This document shows positions 6,851 through 15,739 of a DNA stretch of 64,000 nucleotides, piece after piece (position 1 is the stretch's first letter; each line of letters begins with the position of its first letter). The translations under genes and the position numbers were made by a program. The DNA is from an uncultured Bacteroidota bacterium (GTDB lineage: Bacteria; Bacteroidota; Bacteroidia; Bacteroidales; P3): assembly GCA_902776365.1 (NCBI GenBank), contig CACYPU010000010.1, forward strand, positions 1 through 64,000, written 5' to 3'. The notes beneath the pieces are model-generated. The model did no database searches and had not been told where the DNA came from. It was given only the letters and a program-made list of their open reading frames with translations.

Positions 6851-8911
6851 TTATCCGACGTTGCAGCCGGGGGTGACCGTGTCGCTGGGTGTCAGCAGCA
6901 CCAGGCGGCCGTCCTTGTCCTCGGCGCTGAGTATCATGCCCTGGCTCTCGACGCCTTTGAGCTTGCGGGGCGGGAAGTTGGCGATGAAGCACACCTGCTT
7001 GCCCACCAGCTTCTCGGGCTCGGGGTAGAACTTGGCGATGCCGCTGACGATGGTCCTCGTACCCATACCGTCCTCTATCTTGAATTGGAGGAGCTTGTCG
7101 GCCTTGGGGACCTTTTGGCATTCGAGGATGGTACCCACACGGATGTCCATCTTGCCGAAGTCGTCGATGGTCACCGGCGCCTTCACCTCGGCGGGCTTCC
7201 AGGCGTTGAGTTCGTTCTGTGCCTTGGTGGCCTGCAGCTTGTCGACCTGGGCCTGGATGGCCTCGTCGCTGATTTGCTCGAAGAGGAGCTCGGGGGTGCC
7301 GATGGTGTGGCCCTCCATGAGGAGGTCGGCGCGGCCGGCGTCCTGCCAACCCTTGGCGGGGAGGTTGAGCATGAGGTGCAGTTTGTCGGCCGTGAAGGGC
7401 AGGAAGGGGGCGCAGAGGACGGCGAGGTTGGCGCAGATCTGCAGCGAGAGGTTCATCACCGTGGCGGTGCGCTCGGGGTCGCTCTTGATGAGCTTCCAGG
7501 GCTCGGTGTCGGTGAGGTATTTGTTGCCCAGACGGGCGAGGTTCATCATCTCGGCGAGGGCCTCGCGGAAGCGGTAGGTCTCGATGCTGCGGCCTATGCG
7601 TTCGGGGAAGGTCGCTAACTCCTTGACAATCTCTTCGTCCTGTGCTGATAAATTGCCCAGTGCGGGCACGTGGCCGCCGTAGAACTTGTGGGTGAGGACG
7701 AGGGTGCGGTTGACGAAGTTGCCCAAGATGGCCACCAGCTCGGAGTTGTTTTTCAGCTGGAAGTCCTTCCAGGTGAAGTCGTTGTCCTTGGTCTCGGGGG
7801 CATTGGAGCAGAGGGTGTAGCGCAGCACGTCCTGCTTGCCGGGGAAATCCTTGAGGTACTCGTGCAGCCAGACGGCCCAGTTGCGCGAGGTGCTGATTTT
7901 GTCGCCCTCGAGGTTGAGGAACTCGTTGGCGGGGACGTTGGCGGGGAGGATATAGCTGCCATCGGCGTGGAGCATCGAGGGGAAGATGATGCAGTGGAAG
8001 ACGATATTGTCCTTACCGATGAAGTGCACGAGCTTGGTGTCCTGGTCTTTCCACCATTTCTGCCAGTCGTCGCCCTTGAGTTGCTTGGTGAAGGAGATAT
8101 ATCCGATGGGGGCGTCGAACCAGACATAGAGCACCTTGCCGTCGGTACCTTCGAGGGGCACCTTGACGCCCCAGTCGAGGTCGCGCGTGACGGCGCGGGG
8201 CTGCAGTCCGGCGTCGATCCATGACTTGCACTGGCCGTAGACATTGGTCTTCCAGTCGCCCTTGTGGCCTTCGAGAATCCACTCGCGCAGCCAGGGCTCG
8301 TCCTGGTCCAGCGGGAGGAACCAGTGCTTGGTGTCCTTGAGCACGGGCTTGGAGCCGCTGAGGGCGGACTTGGGGTTGATGAGGTCGGTGGCGTTGAGGG
8401 AGGTGCCGCAGGCTTCGCACTGGTCGCCATAGGCGTGCTCGTTGCCGCAGTGGGGGCAAGTGCCGGTGATGTAGCGGTCGGCCAGGAAGCAGCCCGCCTC
8501 CTCGTCATAGTACTGCTGTGACACCTTCTCGATGAACTTGCCTTCCTCGTAGAGCTTCTTAAAGTAGGCCGCGGCGGTCTCGTGGTGTTCCTTGCTGGAG
8601 GTGCGGCTGTAGATATCGAACGAGATGCCCAGTTCGGCGAAGGAGTCCTTGATAATCTTGTGGTAGCGGTCCACGATGTCCTGTGGTGTGCAGCCCTCGC
8701 GGCGGGCCTTGATGGTGATGGGCACGCCGTGCTCGTCGCTGCCGCCAATGAACATCACCTGCTCGCCCTGGGCGCGGAGGTAGCGCACATAGACGTCGGC
8801 GGGCACATAGACGCCGGCCAGGTGGCCGATATGCACGGGGCCGTTGGCATAAGGCAGTGCCGAAGTGACGGTGTAACGGCGGTATTTCTTGTCTTTGTCG
8901 GTGTAAACCAT
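6851..8911 (-). CDS. metG: Methionyl-tRNA synthetase
   Basis: This 686-residue class I aminoacyl-tRNA synthetase charges tRNA-Met in the cytoplasm. The HIGH motif is at residues 27-30 in [13 protein letters not shown], the KMSKS-type loop is K338-ISTS, and a zinc knuckle is formed by [17 protein letters not shown]. Residues about 580-686 ([15 protein letters not shown] and on) form the C-terminal EMAPII/Trbp111-like tRNA-binding and dimerisation domain, normal for this long form. It is downstream of the DUF5606 gene on the same strand, separated by a palindromic repeat. Confidence 0.97.
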   Translation of the reverse strand: MVYTDKDKKYRRYTVTSALPYANGPVHIGHLAGVYVPADVYVRYLRAQGEQVMFIGGSDEHGVPITIKARREGCTPQDIVDRYHKIIKDSFAELGISFDIYSRTSSKEHHETAAAYFKKLYEEGKFIEKVSQQYYDEEAGCFLADRYITGTCPHCGNEHAYGDQCEACGTSLNATDLINPKSALSGSKPVLKDTKHWFLPLDQDEPWLREWILEGHKGDWKTNVYGQCKSWIDAGLQPRAVTRDLDWGVKVPLEGTDGKVLYVWFDAPIGYISFTKQLKGDDWQKWWKDQDTKLVHFIGKDNIVFHCIIFPSMLHADGSYILPANVPANEFLNLEGDKISTSRNWAVWLHEYLKDFPGKQDVLRYTLCSNAPETKDNDFTWKDFQLKNNSELVAILGNFVNRTLVLTHKFYGGHVPALGNLSAQDEEIVKELATFPERIGRSIETYRFREALAEMMNLARLGNKYLTDTEPWKLIKSDPERTATVMNLSLQICANLAVLCAPFLPFTADKLHLMLNLPAKGWQDAGRADLLMEGHTIGTPELLFEQISDEAIQAQVDKLQATKAQNELNAWKPAEVKAPVTIDDFGKMDIRVGTILECQKVPKADKLLQFKIEDGMGTRTIVSGIAKFYPEPEKLVGKQVCFIANFPPRKLKGVESQGMILSAEDKDGRLVLLTPSDTVTPGCNVG

Positions 8912-8920
8912 TGTGATTGT

Positions 8921-8982
8921 GTTAATGTGTTAATTCGTTAATGTGTTAGTGGCTTGCGCAAGCATCACTCACGCATTTACAC
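8921..8982. repeat. 60-bp repeat with CTTGCGCAAG palindrome, copy 1
   Basis: GTTAATGTGT units lead into the palindrome GGCTTGCGCAAGC and then ACGCATTTAC units. Copy 2 at 11411-11470 matches it over 60 bases with three differences. Each copy runs up to the stop codon of the preceding minus-strand gene. Confidence 0.8.
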
Positions 8983-8992
8983 ATTCCCACAT

Positions 8993-9373
8993 TTACGCAC
9001 CGGCGGCGGCGAGGATGTTGTACCAAGAGAAGAGCTTCTTCATGTCGGAGGTGTGGACGCGCTCGCGGTCGTAGTCGGGGAGCACGGCGGCCAACAGGTC
9101 GGCCAGTTCCTTGCCGTCGGCCTTCTTGGGTTCAAAGGCGGTGGCTTTGCCGTCGAGGTGCTTGTAGATGGCCTGCATCACCTCCTCCAGCGGACGCTCG
9201 TCGCTGTCGGTGAAAAGGCGAATCTCGCCCAACGAACTGATTCTATCGTTCTTGAAGACGGGGTACTTCTGACCCGTCACAAGGTTCTTCACGATAGCGC
9301 CGCCCTTGGTCTGCGACACCAGTTCACTCAGATCCGGTTTGCCGGAAATCACTAAGATGTTTGTCAAATCCAT
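8993..9373 (-). CDS. DUF5606 family protein
   Basis: This 126-residue soluble protein is of the Bacteroidetes-specific DUF5606 type. It has ILVISGKPDLSELVSQTKGGAIVKNL at the N-terminus, a YPVFKNDRISSLGEI segment and a helical C-terminus ending DYDRERVHTSDMKKLFSWYN. Its function is unknown. It lies upstream of metG, and the pair is probably co-transcribed although a 60-bp repeat separates them. Confidence 0.85.
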   Translation of the reverse strand: MDLTNILVISGKPDLSELVSQTKGGAIVKNLVTGQKYPVFKNDRISSLGEIRLFTDSDERPLEEVMQAIYKHLDGKATAFEPKKADGKELADLLAAVLPDYDRERVHTSDMKKLFSWYNILAAAGA

Positions 9374-9420
9374 TTTAAAAAGTTCAAAAGTTTAAAAGTT
9401 CAAAAAAGTTTAAAAGGTTG
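9374..9420. repeat. AAAAGTTTAAAAGTTC direct repeats
   Basis: Four imperfect copies of AAAAGTTCAAAAGTTTAAAA lie directly upstream of the DUF5606 start codon. The remainder of the gap up to 9546 holds only a weak inverted repeat (CGAAATAATT...AATTATTCG, about 9463-9489). Confidence 0.6.
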
Positions 9421-9546
9421 AATTTAGATAACGTGACGGCGGGGGTTTTATTGTTTCTGCCAGCGAAATAATTTTCGTATAATTATTCGCTATATCTGAT
9501 TTATTTCAGCGGTGCTCATCACCCTTTCAGGGGTCGCCGACAAAAG

Positions 9547-10383
9547 CTAATTTGCCGTGTGGTAGCGGCGGAGGCCGTCGATGGGGTCGGCCAGCACCAT
9601 TACGAGCTCGAGTCCTTTGTCTTTGACCACGGTGTCGAGCAGGGGCTTGATGCGTGCCGCGAAGCCTCCCACAAGATACAGCCTGTCGCAGAACGACAAC
9701 TTCTGCAGCCCTTCGAGCTGGTAGCTGTACCATTCGTAGAGGCTGATGAGTATCTCCGACGCACAATAGTCATCGGAGATATGCTCCACGGCAAACTTCG
9801 CCAGCGATGCCAGGAAGCGGTTGGCGTTGGGCCGATGGTAGACAGCCTCCAGGAACTCCTCCTTCGACTGAGGGTAAGCCTCATGGAACCTGCCACTTAT
9901 GTTCCTCGGCATGAGTCCCGCAAGGTAGTCCTGCAGCAGGCGGCGTCCCACATGGTTCGCCGACCCGTGGTCGCCGAGGACATAGCCGGTGCTGACGGCC
10001 TGAAGGGCTATCCTGTCGCCGTCATAGTAGCAGGCGTTGCTGCCAGTGCCGAGGATGCCCACGAGTCCATTGTCCTTTCCGCACACGGCGCGGCAGGCTC
10101 CCAGCATGTCGGTCTCCACATGCACCATGCTGGTTCCAAAGGCTTTAAACAGCAGTGCCTTCACCCGCTCCCTTTGTTCCTCGCTGCCGCAGCCGGCGCC
10201 GTAGAAATAAATTGAGAATTGAAAATTGAGAATTGAAAATTTCTGGCGGACGAGAGAGCAGGCGGCGAGGAACTGCTCGTCGCTGGTGAAATGGGGGTTG
10301 AGGCCTTCGGTAACTACCTTGTTACCAGACTCCACCTCCATCCATGTGGTCTTCGTGCTCCCGCTGTCGGCGATTAAAGTCAT
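9547..10383 (-). CDS. N-acetylglucosamine kinase-like (BadF/BadG ATPase family)
   Basis: This 278-residue protein has the ASKHA fold. The phosphate-1 motif is ADSGSTKTTW (residues 5-14), followed by GILGTGSNACYYDGD (phosphate 2), GYVLGDHGSANHVGRRL and the adenosine motif LVGGFAARI. Bacteroidetes proteins of this length are usually annotated as N-acetylglucosamine kinase, phosphorylating amino sugars recovered from peptidoglycan or glycans. An odd segment, FSILNFQFSIYFYG (about residues 49-62), is encoded by an AATTGAGAATTGAAAATTG repeat and looks like an in-frame insertion before the GAGCGS motif. Confidence 0.8.
   Translation of the reverse strand: MTLIADSGSTKTTWMEVESGNKVVTEGLNPHFTSDEQFLAACSLVRQKFSILNFQFSIYFYGAGCGSEEQRERVKALLFKAFGTSMVHVETDMLGACRAVCGKDNGLVGILGTGSNACYYDGDRIALQAVSTGYVLGDHGSANHVGRRLLQDYLAGLMPRNISGRFHEAYPQSKEEFLEAVYHRPNANRFLASLAKFAVEHISDDYCASEILISLYEWYSYQLEGLQKLSFCDRLYLVGGFAARIKPLLDTVVKDKGLELVMVLADPIDGLRRYHTAN
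10209..10242. repeat. AATTGAGAATTGAAAATT repeat inside a coding region
   Basis: Two copies of ATTGAGAATTGAAA lie in frame in the kinase gene and encode FSILNFQFSIY. The same sequence family encodes a similar peptide at 29385-29418. Confidence 0.8.
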
Positions 10384-10394
10384 ATTCTTTTCTT

Positions 10395-10497
10395 TGAAGG
10401 AGTGCTAGGAGTGCCAAGGAGTGCAAGACAATTGTTTCTGTAGTGCCATTGTCCCCGCACTCCCTTGCACTACTGCACTTCCCTTGCACTCCCCAAT
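10395..10497. repeat. GGAGTGC / GCACTCC repeats
   Basis: The gap between pyrD and the kinase gene contains GGAGTGC units on one side and their complements (CTTGCACT, GCACTCC) on the other, so the whole gap is an imperfect inverted repeat. A relative lies at 848-895. Confidence 0.65.
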
Positions 10498-10499
10498 AG

Positions 10500-11399
10500 T
10501 TAGATGATTCCAATAATCTCATTGATATCCTTGATTCCATGGCGGTTGCAGTAGTCTTCGAGGCCGTCGATGATTTTCATCGTGATGGCGGGGTCGATGA
10601 AGTTGGCTGTGCCCACCTGGATGGCTTTGGCGCCGGCCATGAGGAACTCCAGGGCGTCATTGGCCGAGGCGATGCCGCCGAGGCCGATGACGGGAATCTG
10701 CACGGCATGAGCCACCTGCCACACCATGCGCACCGCCACGGGCTTCACGGCGGGGCCGCTGAGGCCGCCGGTGATGGTGCTGAGGTAGGGGCGCCGCTTC
10801 TCCACGTCGATGGCCATGCCCAGCATGGTGTTGATGAGCGACACGCTGTCGGCACCGGCAGCCTCCACGGCCTTGGCGATGTCGACGATGCTGGTGACAT
10901 TGGGTGTGAGCTTCACTATCAGTGTCTTATGGTACACCTTGCGCACCTCGCTGACCACCTGCGCCGCCATGTCGGGGTTGGTGCCGAAGCCCATGCCGCC
11001 CTTCTTGACGTTGGGACAGCTGATATTCAGCTCGATGGCGGGAATCTTCTCCAGCTCATCGATTTGCGACGCCACGTCGCAGTACTCCTCGATGCTCGAG
11101 CCGCTGACGTTGACGATGATATTGGTGTCTAAGTGCTTGATTCTATGATACACCTCGTGGCAGAACTTCTCCACGCCGCCGTTCTGGAGGCCCACGGCGT
11201 TGAGCATCCCCGAGGGGGTCTCCGCCATGCGGGGGTAGGGGTTGCCCTCGCGGTGGGAGCCGGTGGTGCCCTTGACGATGAAGCCGCCCAGACGCTCGAG
11301 GTCCACGAAGTCGGCGAACTCCTCGCCATAGCCGAAGGTGCCGCTGGCGGTCATCACGGGATTCTTAAGACTGAGATTATGAATTTTGACGGATAACAT
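10500..11399 (-). CDS. pyrD: Dihydroorotate dehydrogenase B, catalytic subunit
   Basis: This 299-residue class 1B enzyme oxidises dihydroorotate to orotate in pyrimidine synthesis, passing electrons through the PyrK subunit to NAD. It has an N-terminal [25 protein letters not shown], and the class 1 catalytic cysteine C128 in [13 protein letters not shown]/substrate residues are in SLINTM and [20 protein letters not shown]. The electron-transfer subunit pyrK lies just upstream, which fits the heterotetramer. Confidence 0.95.
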   Translation of the reverse strand: MLSVKIHNLSLKNPVMTASGTFGYGEEFADFVDLERLGGFIVKGTTGSHREGNPYPRMAETPSGMLNAVGLQNGGVEKFCHEVYHRIKHLDTNIIVNVSGSSIEEYCDVASQIDELEKIPAIELNISCPNVKKGGMGFGTNPDMAAQVVSEVRKVYHKTLIVKLTPNVTSIVDIAKAVEAAGADSVSLINTMLGMAIDVEKRRPYLSTITGGLSGPAVKPVAVRMVWQVAHAVQIPVIGLGGIASANDALEFLMAGAKAIQVGTANFIDPAITMKIIDGLEDYCNRHGIKDINEIIGII

Positions 11400-11410
11400 A
11401 GTTCTAATGT

Positions 11411-11470
11411 GTTAATGTGTTATTTCGTTAATGTGTTAGTGGCTTGCGCAAGCATCACTTACGCATTTAC
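11411..11470. repeat. 60-bp repeat with CTTGCGCAAG palindrome, copy 2
   Basis: This is nearly identical to 8921-8980 and fills the pyrK-pyrD gap. Its last units supply the pyrK stop codon and the bases for its final residues. Confidence 0.8.
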
Positions 11471-12255
11471 GCATTTTCATACCATTTACGCATTGTGCTG
11501 ATGTCGAAGACGGGGCCGTCCTTGCAGACGCAGCGGTGACCTTGGTTGGTGTCGGTGACGCAGCAGAGGCAGGCGCCGACGCCGCAGGCCATCATGTTCT
11601 CCAGGCTCACCTCGCAGCGTATGCCGCGCTGGGCGGCGCTGCGGGCCACGGCCTTCATCATCGGCGTGGGGCCACAGGTGTAGATCATGTCGTAGCGCTC
11701 GCTGAAAGCGGGATGCTCCACCACCAGTCCTTTGTGGCCCAGCGAGCCGTCGTCGGTGGCGATGCAGAGGCGTCCGAAAGGCTGGAACTCGTCGCGCACG
11801 GGGATGAGCTCCGCCGTGCGGCCTCCCAGCAGGATGGTGCAGTCCACGCCCTTCGCTTTCAGCACCTTGGAGAGGTGCAGCAGCGGTGCGATGCCCGCTC
11901 CGCCACCCACCAGGAGAGTGGAAAGTGGGGAGTGGGGAGTGGGAAGTGGGAGACTGAAGCCATGGCCGAGGGGATAGACCATATTGAGCCTGTCGCCGGG
12001 CTGCAGTGCGGCGAGGCGGCGGGTGCCGTTGCCCACAATCTGGATGAGCAGGGTCATGGTACCGTGTTGCTCATCCACGTCGTGCACGGAGATGGGGCGT
12101 CGCAGCATCACCTGGCGCGAGCCCTCCACCAGCACCTCCACGAACTGTCCCGGCGCCACGGGCTGCATCTTCCCGCCGTGCTCCAGCACCAGCGAGAAGT
12201 AGCGGCTGCCCAGCTGCCGACGCTCTAACACCTTGAAATCGTGTATCTCTTTCAT
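11467..12255 (-). CDS. pyrK: Dihydroorotate dehydrogenase B, electron-transfer subunit
   Basis: The 262-residue protein has a ferredoxin-reductase-like FAD domain (RRPISVHDVDE), an NAD domain (LVGGGAGIAPLLHLSK; YTCGPTPMMKAV) and a C-terminal [2Fe-2S] cluster with C224, C229, C232 and C244 in CGVGACLCCV...CKDGPVF. It carries electrons from PyrD to NAD. A Pro/Ser-rich insertion (SLPLPTPHSPLSTLL, about residues 101-115) is encoded by GGGGAGTGGGAAGTGGG repeats just before the nucleotide-binding glycine loop, where the family normally has a short turn. Confidence 0.95.
   Translation of the reverse strand: MKEIHDFKVLERRQLGSRYFSLVLEHGGKMQPVAPGQFVEVLVEGSRQVMLRRPISVHDVDEQHGTMTLLIQIVGNGTRRLAALQPGDRLNMVYPLGHGFSLPLPTPHSPLSTLLVGGGAGIAPLLHLSKVLKAKGVDCTILLGGRTAELIPVRDEFQPFGRLCIATDDGSLGHKGLVVEHPAFSERYDMIYTCGPTPMMKAVARSAAQRGIRCEVSLENMMACGVGACLCCVTDTNQGHRCVCKDGPVFDISTMRKWYENA
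11913..11952. repeat. GTGGGGAGTGGGAAGTGG repeat inside pyrK
   Basis: Four or five imperfect AGTGGGG units lie in frame inside pyrK. The same family occurs at 60990-61035 (intergenic) and weakly at 13204-13230 (in the permease gene). Confidence 0.75.
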
Positions 12256-12761
12256 ACTTCTTCGTACAATAATTACGCTGCAAATATACGAAGAAAAATG
12301 AAAAATTATCCCATTGAGGATCGAGAATCGGACGCATTAACAAACATTAACAATTCACGGTTCACGGTTCACCACATGTGTCGAGAATCATGTATACAAT
12401 TGATAATGAAAGTGTAGCAAAAATAGCGATGGGGTATTTGGGGGCTTGTTAGTGCCTAGTTGATACCTACCTGAAGCGTTTACGGCGAACCTATTTGATG
12501 TAAAAGTGCAGTAAACGTAGACAGGGTAAGGGTTTGTGGGGAGAGCGGTCGGGAAAGAGAGGCCGTTCGCCTTCATTTGTCCTGCCCCCCTAAATGGGCA
12601 AAAAGAGGAATTGGGTGGTGCATTTTTAAGAATTTTTATGATTTCGACGGTGGAATGGTTTTTCTGTGGGCATATATATATATATATAGCCACTTTTGGG
12701 GCCAAAAAGGACATTTGGGGTGTTTTTTTAACATTTGGAGCCTCCCCGGCACTCCTTCCGG
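12256..12761. other. 506-bp gap without a recognisable gene
   Basis: A possible minus-strand promoter core TATATTTG is at 12281-12288, serving pyrK. CATTAACA and CACGGTTCACGGTTCACC repeats occupy 12333-12375. An alternating AT run lies at 12672-12688. No open frame here looks like a conserved protein, and no RNA family was recognised. Confidence 0.6.
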
Positions 12762-14174
12762 CTAGCGGCGGTGGAAGAGGCGGGAGAAGAACTTGCGCCA
12801 GGAGGAGCCGTCGAAGAAGGAGGAGTCGGTGGTGGCCTGGAGGGTGAGGAGGATGCCGATGGGGAGCATGACGAAGGAGGAAATCCACATGCCTTCGGGG
12901 CCGAGGGCAGACTCGCGGACGGCTTTCTCGGCAATCATGCCTACAACATAGTAGAGCACGAAGAAGCCCACAGAGGCCACCAGGGGGAGACCGAGGCCGC
13001 CCTTGCGGACGATGGAGCCGAAGGGGGCGCCGATGAGGAAGAGGAGCAGGCAGGCCACGGAGAGGGTGAACTTGCGGTGCCACTCGATGTAATGACGGTT
13101 GATGTACTCGCGCTCGCCGGCGAAGGTGTCGGCATACATCTGTGCCTCACGCGAGGCATTGATGGCGAGGGTGTGGGCATGGTTGTAGGCGCGAGCACGG
13201 TCGGAAGGAGAGAGGGTGGAGAGTGGGGCTAACACGTCAGCATATTTTTCACCTTTCGCTCTTGCCCTTTCGCCCGACTGCTGCCAGGCGCGCAAAGGAG
13301 TCACCATGATGTTGCGGTAGTTGTGGTATTTCTCGTTGAGGGAGCTGTCGAGGCGGGCCACGGCGGTGTCGAGCTGGTAGATGTTCATCATGGTGTAGCT
13401 GCCCTTGAATTCGCCCTCGACGGTGCGGTTGAAGGCGAAGGAGGAGATGTCGATATTGATAGACTGCTCGGTGAAGCCCACGGTGGTGAAGGGGCGTCGC
13501 TGGAAGTTCTTGCCGTCGGAGAGTTCGGAGTAGGAGTAGCCGTCGTAGAGGGTGAAGCGCAGGAAGCGGTTGTCGGAGGAGGCCTGCATGTTGCCGCGGC
13601 GTGCCACGATGACATTGATTTGGTTGTTGCCGCGGGTGTGGTCGTAGATAATCACGTCGCGCAGTTCGCGGCCGTCCCTGCCTTTCTCGCCGACACGGAT
13701 GACATAGCCCTCGAGTTCCTTGTAGTATTCGCCGGGGCGTATGTTGATGGCGGGTTTCTTGCGTGTGATGTCGTAGAGGGTGACGCGGTATTTGAGCATG
13801 GCCGTGGGCATGACGTTGTTGGCGAAGTAGAAGGCCACGCCGGTGAGCAGCAGGGCCACGAGGGCCATGGGCATCATGGCGCGGCGCACGGAGATGCCGC
13901 CGGCCTTCATGGCCACGAGCTCGTATTTCTCGCCGAAGTTGCCCATGGTCATGATGGAGGCGAAGAGCACGGCAATGGGCAGAGCCATAGGGACGAAGGT
14001 GGCGGAGGCGTAGAGCAGCAACTCGACGATGACGCTGAACTCAAGGCCTTTGCCCACGAGGTCGTCGACATACTTCCAGACGAACTGCATGAGCAGCACC
14101 AGCACCGCCAGGGAGAAGGTGAGGAGGAGTGGCCCAATGAACGAGCGGAGGATGAGACGATCGATTTTCTTCAT
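12762..14174 (-). CDS. LptF/LptG family permease
   Basis: The 470-residue YjgP/YjgQ family protein has three transmembrane helices near the N-terminus (RLILRSFIGPLLLTFSLAVLVLLMQF and following), a large periplasmic beta-jellyroll (about 130-370) and three helices at the end. LptF and LptG form the inner-membrane ABC exporter, with LptB, that extracts lipopolysaccharide for transport to the outer membrane. The periplasmic part contains PLSTLSPSDRA, encoded by a GGAGAGAGGGTGG repeat. Only one permease gene is seen here; the partner must be elsewhere. Confidence 0.9.
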   Translation of the reverse strand: MKKIDRLILRSFIGPLLLTFSLAVLVLLMQFVWKYVDDLVGKGLEFSVIVELLLYASATFVPMALPIAVLFASIMTMGNFGEKYELVAMKAGGISVRRAMMPMALVALLLTGVAFYFANNVMPTAMLKYRVTLYDITRKKPAINIRPGEYYKELEGYVIRVGEKGRDGRELRDVIIYDHTRGNNQINVIVARRGNMQASSDNRFLRFTLYDGYSYSELSDGKNFQRRPFTTVGFTEQSINIDISSFAFNRTVEGEFKGSYTMMNIYQLDTAVARLDSSLNEKYHNYRNIMVTPLRAWQQSGERARAKGEKYADVLAPLSTLSPSDRARAYNHAHTLAINASREAQMYADTFAGEREYINRHYIEWHRKFTLSVACLLLFLIGAPFGSIVRKGGLGLPLVASVGFFVLYYVVGMIAEKAVRESALGPEGMWISSFVMLPIGILLTLQATTDSSFFDGSSWRKFFSRLFHRR

Positions 14175-14177
14175 GAC

Positions 14178-14283
14178 TAAAGGTTTAAGGGGTTTAAGGG
14201 GTTTTAAAGATTTAAAAGGTGACAGGTCGTTGGATAGACCTTTTTAACCTTTTAAGCGAAGCGACCCTTTTCAACCCTTTCAT
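14178..14283. repeat. TTTAAGGGGTTTTAA direct and inverted repeats
   Basis: GGTTTAAGGGGTTTAAGGGG units are followed by complementary CCTTTTTAACCTTTTAA units, so the rseP-lptF gap can fold as a long imperfect hairpin. Confidence 0.65.
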
Positions 14284-14284
14284 C

Positions 14285-15682
14285 TTAGAAGTATTGTGAC
14301 AGCCAGCGCCAGATGTCGTTGCCGTTGGCAAAGACCATCAAAGCCAGGAGGAGGAACATGCCGACATTCTGGGCGTAGGAGAGGAACTTGTCGGAGGGTT
14401 TCTTGCGGGTGATTATCTCCCAGAGGGTGAAGAGGATATGTCCTCCGTCGAGTCCGGGGATGGGGATGATGTTCATGAAAGCGAGGATGAGTGCGAGGAG
14501 TGCCGTGAGGGTCCAGAAGGCCTGCCAGCTCCAGTGGTCGGGGAAGAGGCTGGCCATAGCGCCGAAGCCGCCGAGGTTCTGGAATCCGCCGGGTTCGAAG
14601 AGCAGCTTGAGGGAGGAGACATAGGTGACGAGGGTCTCCCAGCCCTGGCTGATGCCTGCGGGGAAGGCCTCGAGGAAGCCGTATTCGATGTGGATATAGT
14701 CGAAGTAGTCCTCGCCCGATTTATTGTAGACGCCCATGCGTCCATTGGAGGGGACCTCCATTGTGACCTGACGCTGCTCGCCGTTGCGGTAGAAGACCAC
14801 GGAGACTTTCTTGTCGGCATTGGCCTTGAGGGTCTCTACCACCTGGTGGTGGTAGATGGTGGGTTTGCCGGCAATACTCACCACGCTGTCGCCTTTCTGC
14901 AGGCCTGCTTTCTCGGCCGCCGAGCCTGTGACGAAGTCTTTGACGACAAAGGGCACCTGCGGTTCCATGGCATACTTGGCCTGCCGCCTGCTGATGTTTT
15001 CGCGGAGATGGCCGCTGAGGGTGAAGTTCACCAGCGAATCGTTGCGGAGGACGGTGACGCTGTGTGGGTTGCCCAGCACCAGCTCGTTGATGGCGCTGTC
15101 GGACTGGGTGTATTCGCGTCCGTCGATAGCATAGAGGATATCGCCGTCCTGGAAGCCTTCTTTCTGCAGCACCTCGTGGAAGTGGTAGCCATAGGTGGCG
15201 TTGCGGAGGGGCAGCTCGTTCTTGCCCCAGAAGAAGAGTATCAGGCCATAAAGCAGGAGGGCGGAGATGAAGTTGACCAGCACACCGCCGCTGATGATGC
15301 AGAGGCGCTGCCAGGCGGGCTTGGTGCGATACTCCCAGGGTTGGGGCTCTTTCTCGAGGTCTTCCTCCTTCTTGGTCTCGTCGATCATGCCGGCGATGTC
15401 GCAGTAGCCGCCCAGCGGTATCCATCCGAGGCCCCACAGGGTATTGTCCTGGTCTTCGGGGCGCAGGTTCTTCTCGTTCCATGAGTCGGGGGTTTTGGCG
15501 TTGAACCAGAGGAAGTGCCACTTGCCGTCGAACTTCTTGGCTTTGAGGATGGAGAACTTCCAGTTAAAAAAGATGTAGTACCTGCGCACGCGCGTGTGGA
15601 ACAGTTTGGCGAAAGCCAGGTGGCCCAGTTCGTGGGTGGCCACGAGGATGCTGAGGCTGAGGAGTAGAGCTATCCAGTTCAT
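14285..15682 (-). CDS. rseP: Site-2 protease RseP (M50)
   Basis: This 465-residue intramembrane zinc protease has the HExxH motif at residues 17-21 (ATHELGHLAFAK), two PDZ-like regions in the middle (one around GSAAEKAGLQKGDSVVSIAGKP) and the third metal ligand in the LDG motif at 411-413 (IPIPGLDGGHILF). It cuts transmembrane anti-sigma factors and remnant signal peptides. It lies downstream of dxr, a common neighbour pair in Bacteroidetes. Confidence 0.95.
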   Translation of the reverse strand: MNWIALLLSLSILVATHELGHLAFAKLFHTRVRRYYIFFNWKFSILKAKKFDGKWHFLWFNAKTPDSWNEKNLRPEDQDNTLWGLGWIPLGGYCDIAGMIDETKKEEDLEKEPQPWEYRTKPAWQRLCIISGGVLVNFISALLLYGLILFFWGKNELPLRNATYGYHFHEVLQKEGFQDGDILYAIDGREYTQSDSAINELVLGNPHSVTVLRNDSLVNFTLSGHLRENISRRQAKYAMEPQVPFVVKDFVTGSAAEKAGLQKGDSVVSIAGKPTIYHHQVVETLKANADKKVSVVFYRNGEQRQVTMEVPSNGRMGVYNKSGEDYFDYIHIEYGFLEAFPAGISQGWETLVTYVSSLKLLFEPGGFQNLGGFGAMASLFPDHWSWQAFWTLTALLALILAFMNIIPIPGLDGGHILFTLWEIITRKKPSDKFLSYAQNVGMFLLLALMVFANGNDIWRWLSQYF

Positions 15683-15683
15683 G

Positions 15684-15735
15684 AGTAATGTTTAAAGGTT
15701 AACGGTTAAAGGTTAACGGTTAAAAGGTTTTCAGT
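15684..15735. repeat. TAAAGGTTAACGG direct repeats
   Basis: Three copies of GTTAAAGGTTAACGG lie between the dxr stop and the rseP start; same broad family as 1861-1915. Confidence 0.65.
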
Positions 15736-15739
15736 TGAT

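Noticed and set aside
12671..12690. Alternating AT run as a promoter or phase-variable switch
   Set aside because: It lies far from any start codon (about 420 bases upstream of the nearest) and has no promoter elements beside it.
12388..13083. 231-codon minus-strand frame overlapping the LptF/G permease end
   Set aside because: It overlaps the permease in another frame and is Pro/Arg-rich; the part in the gap has no recognisable sequence.
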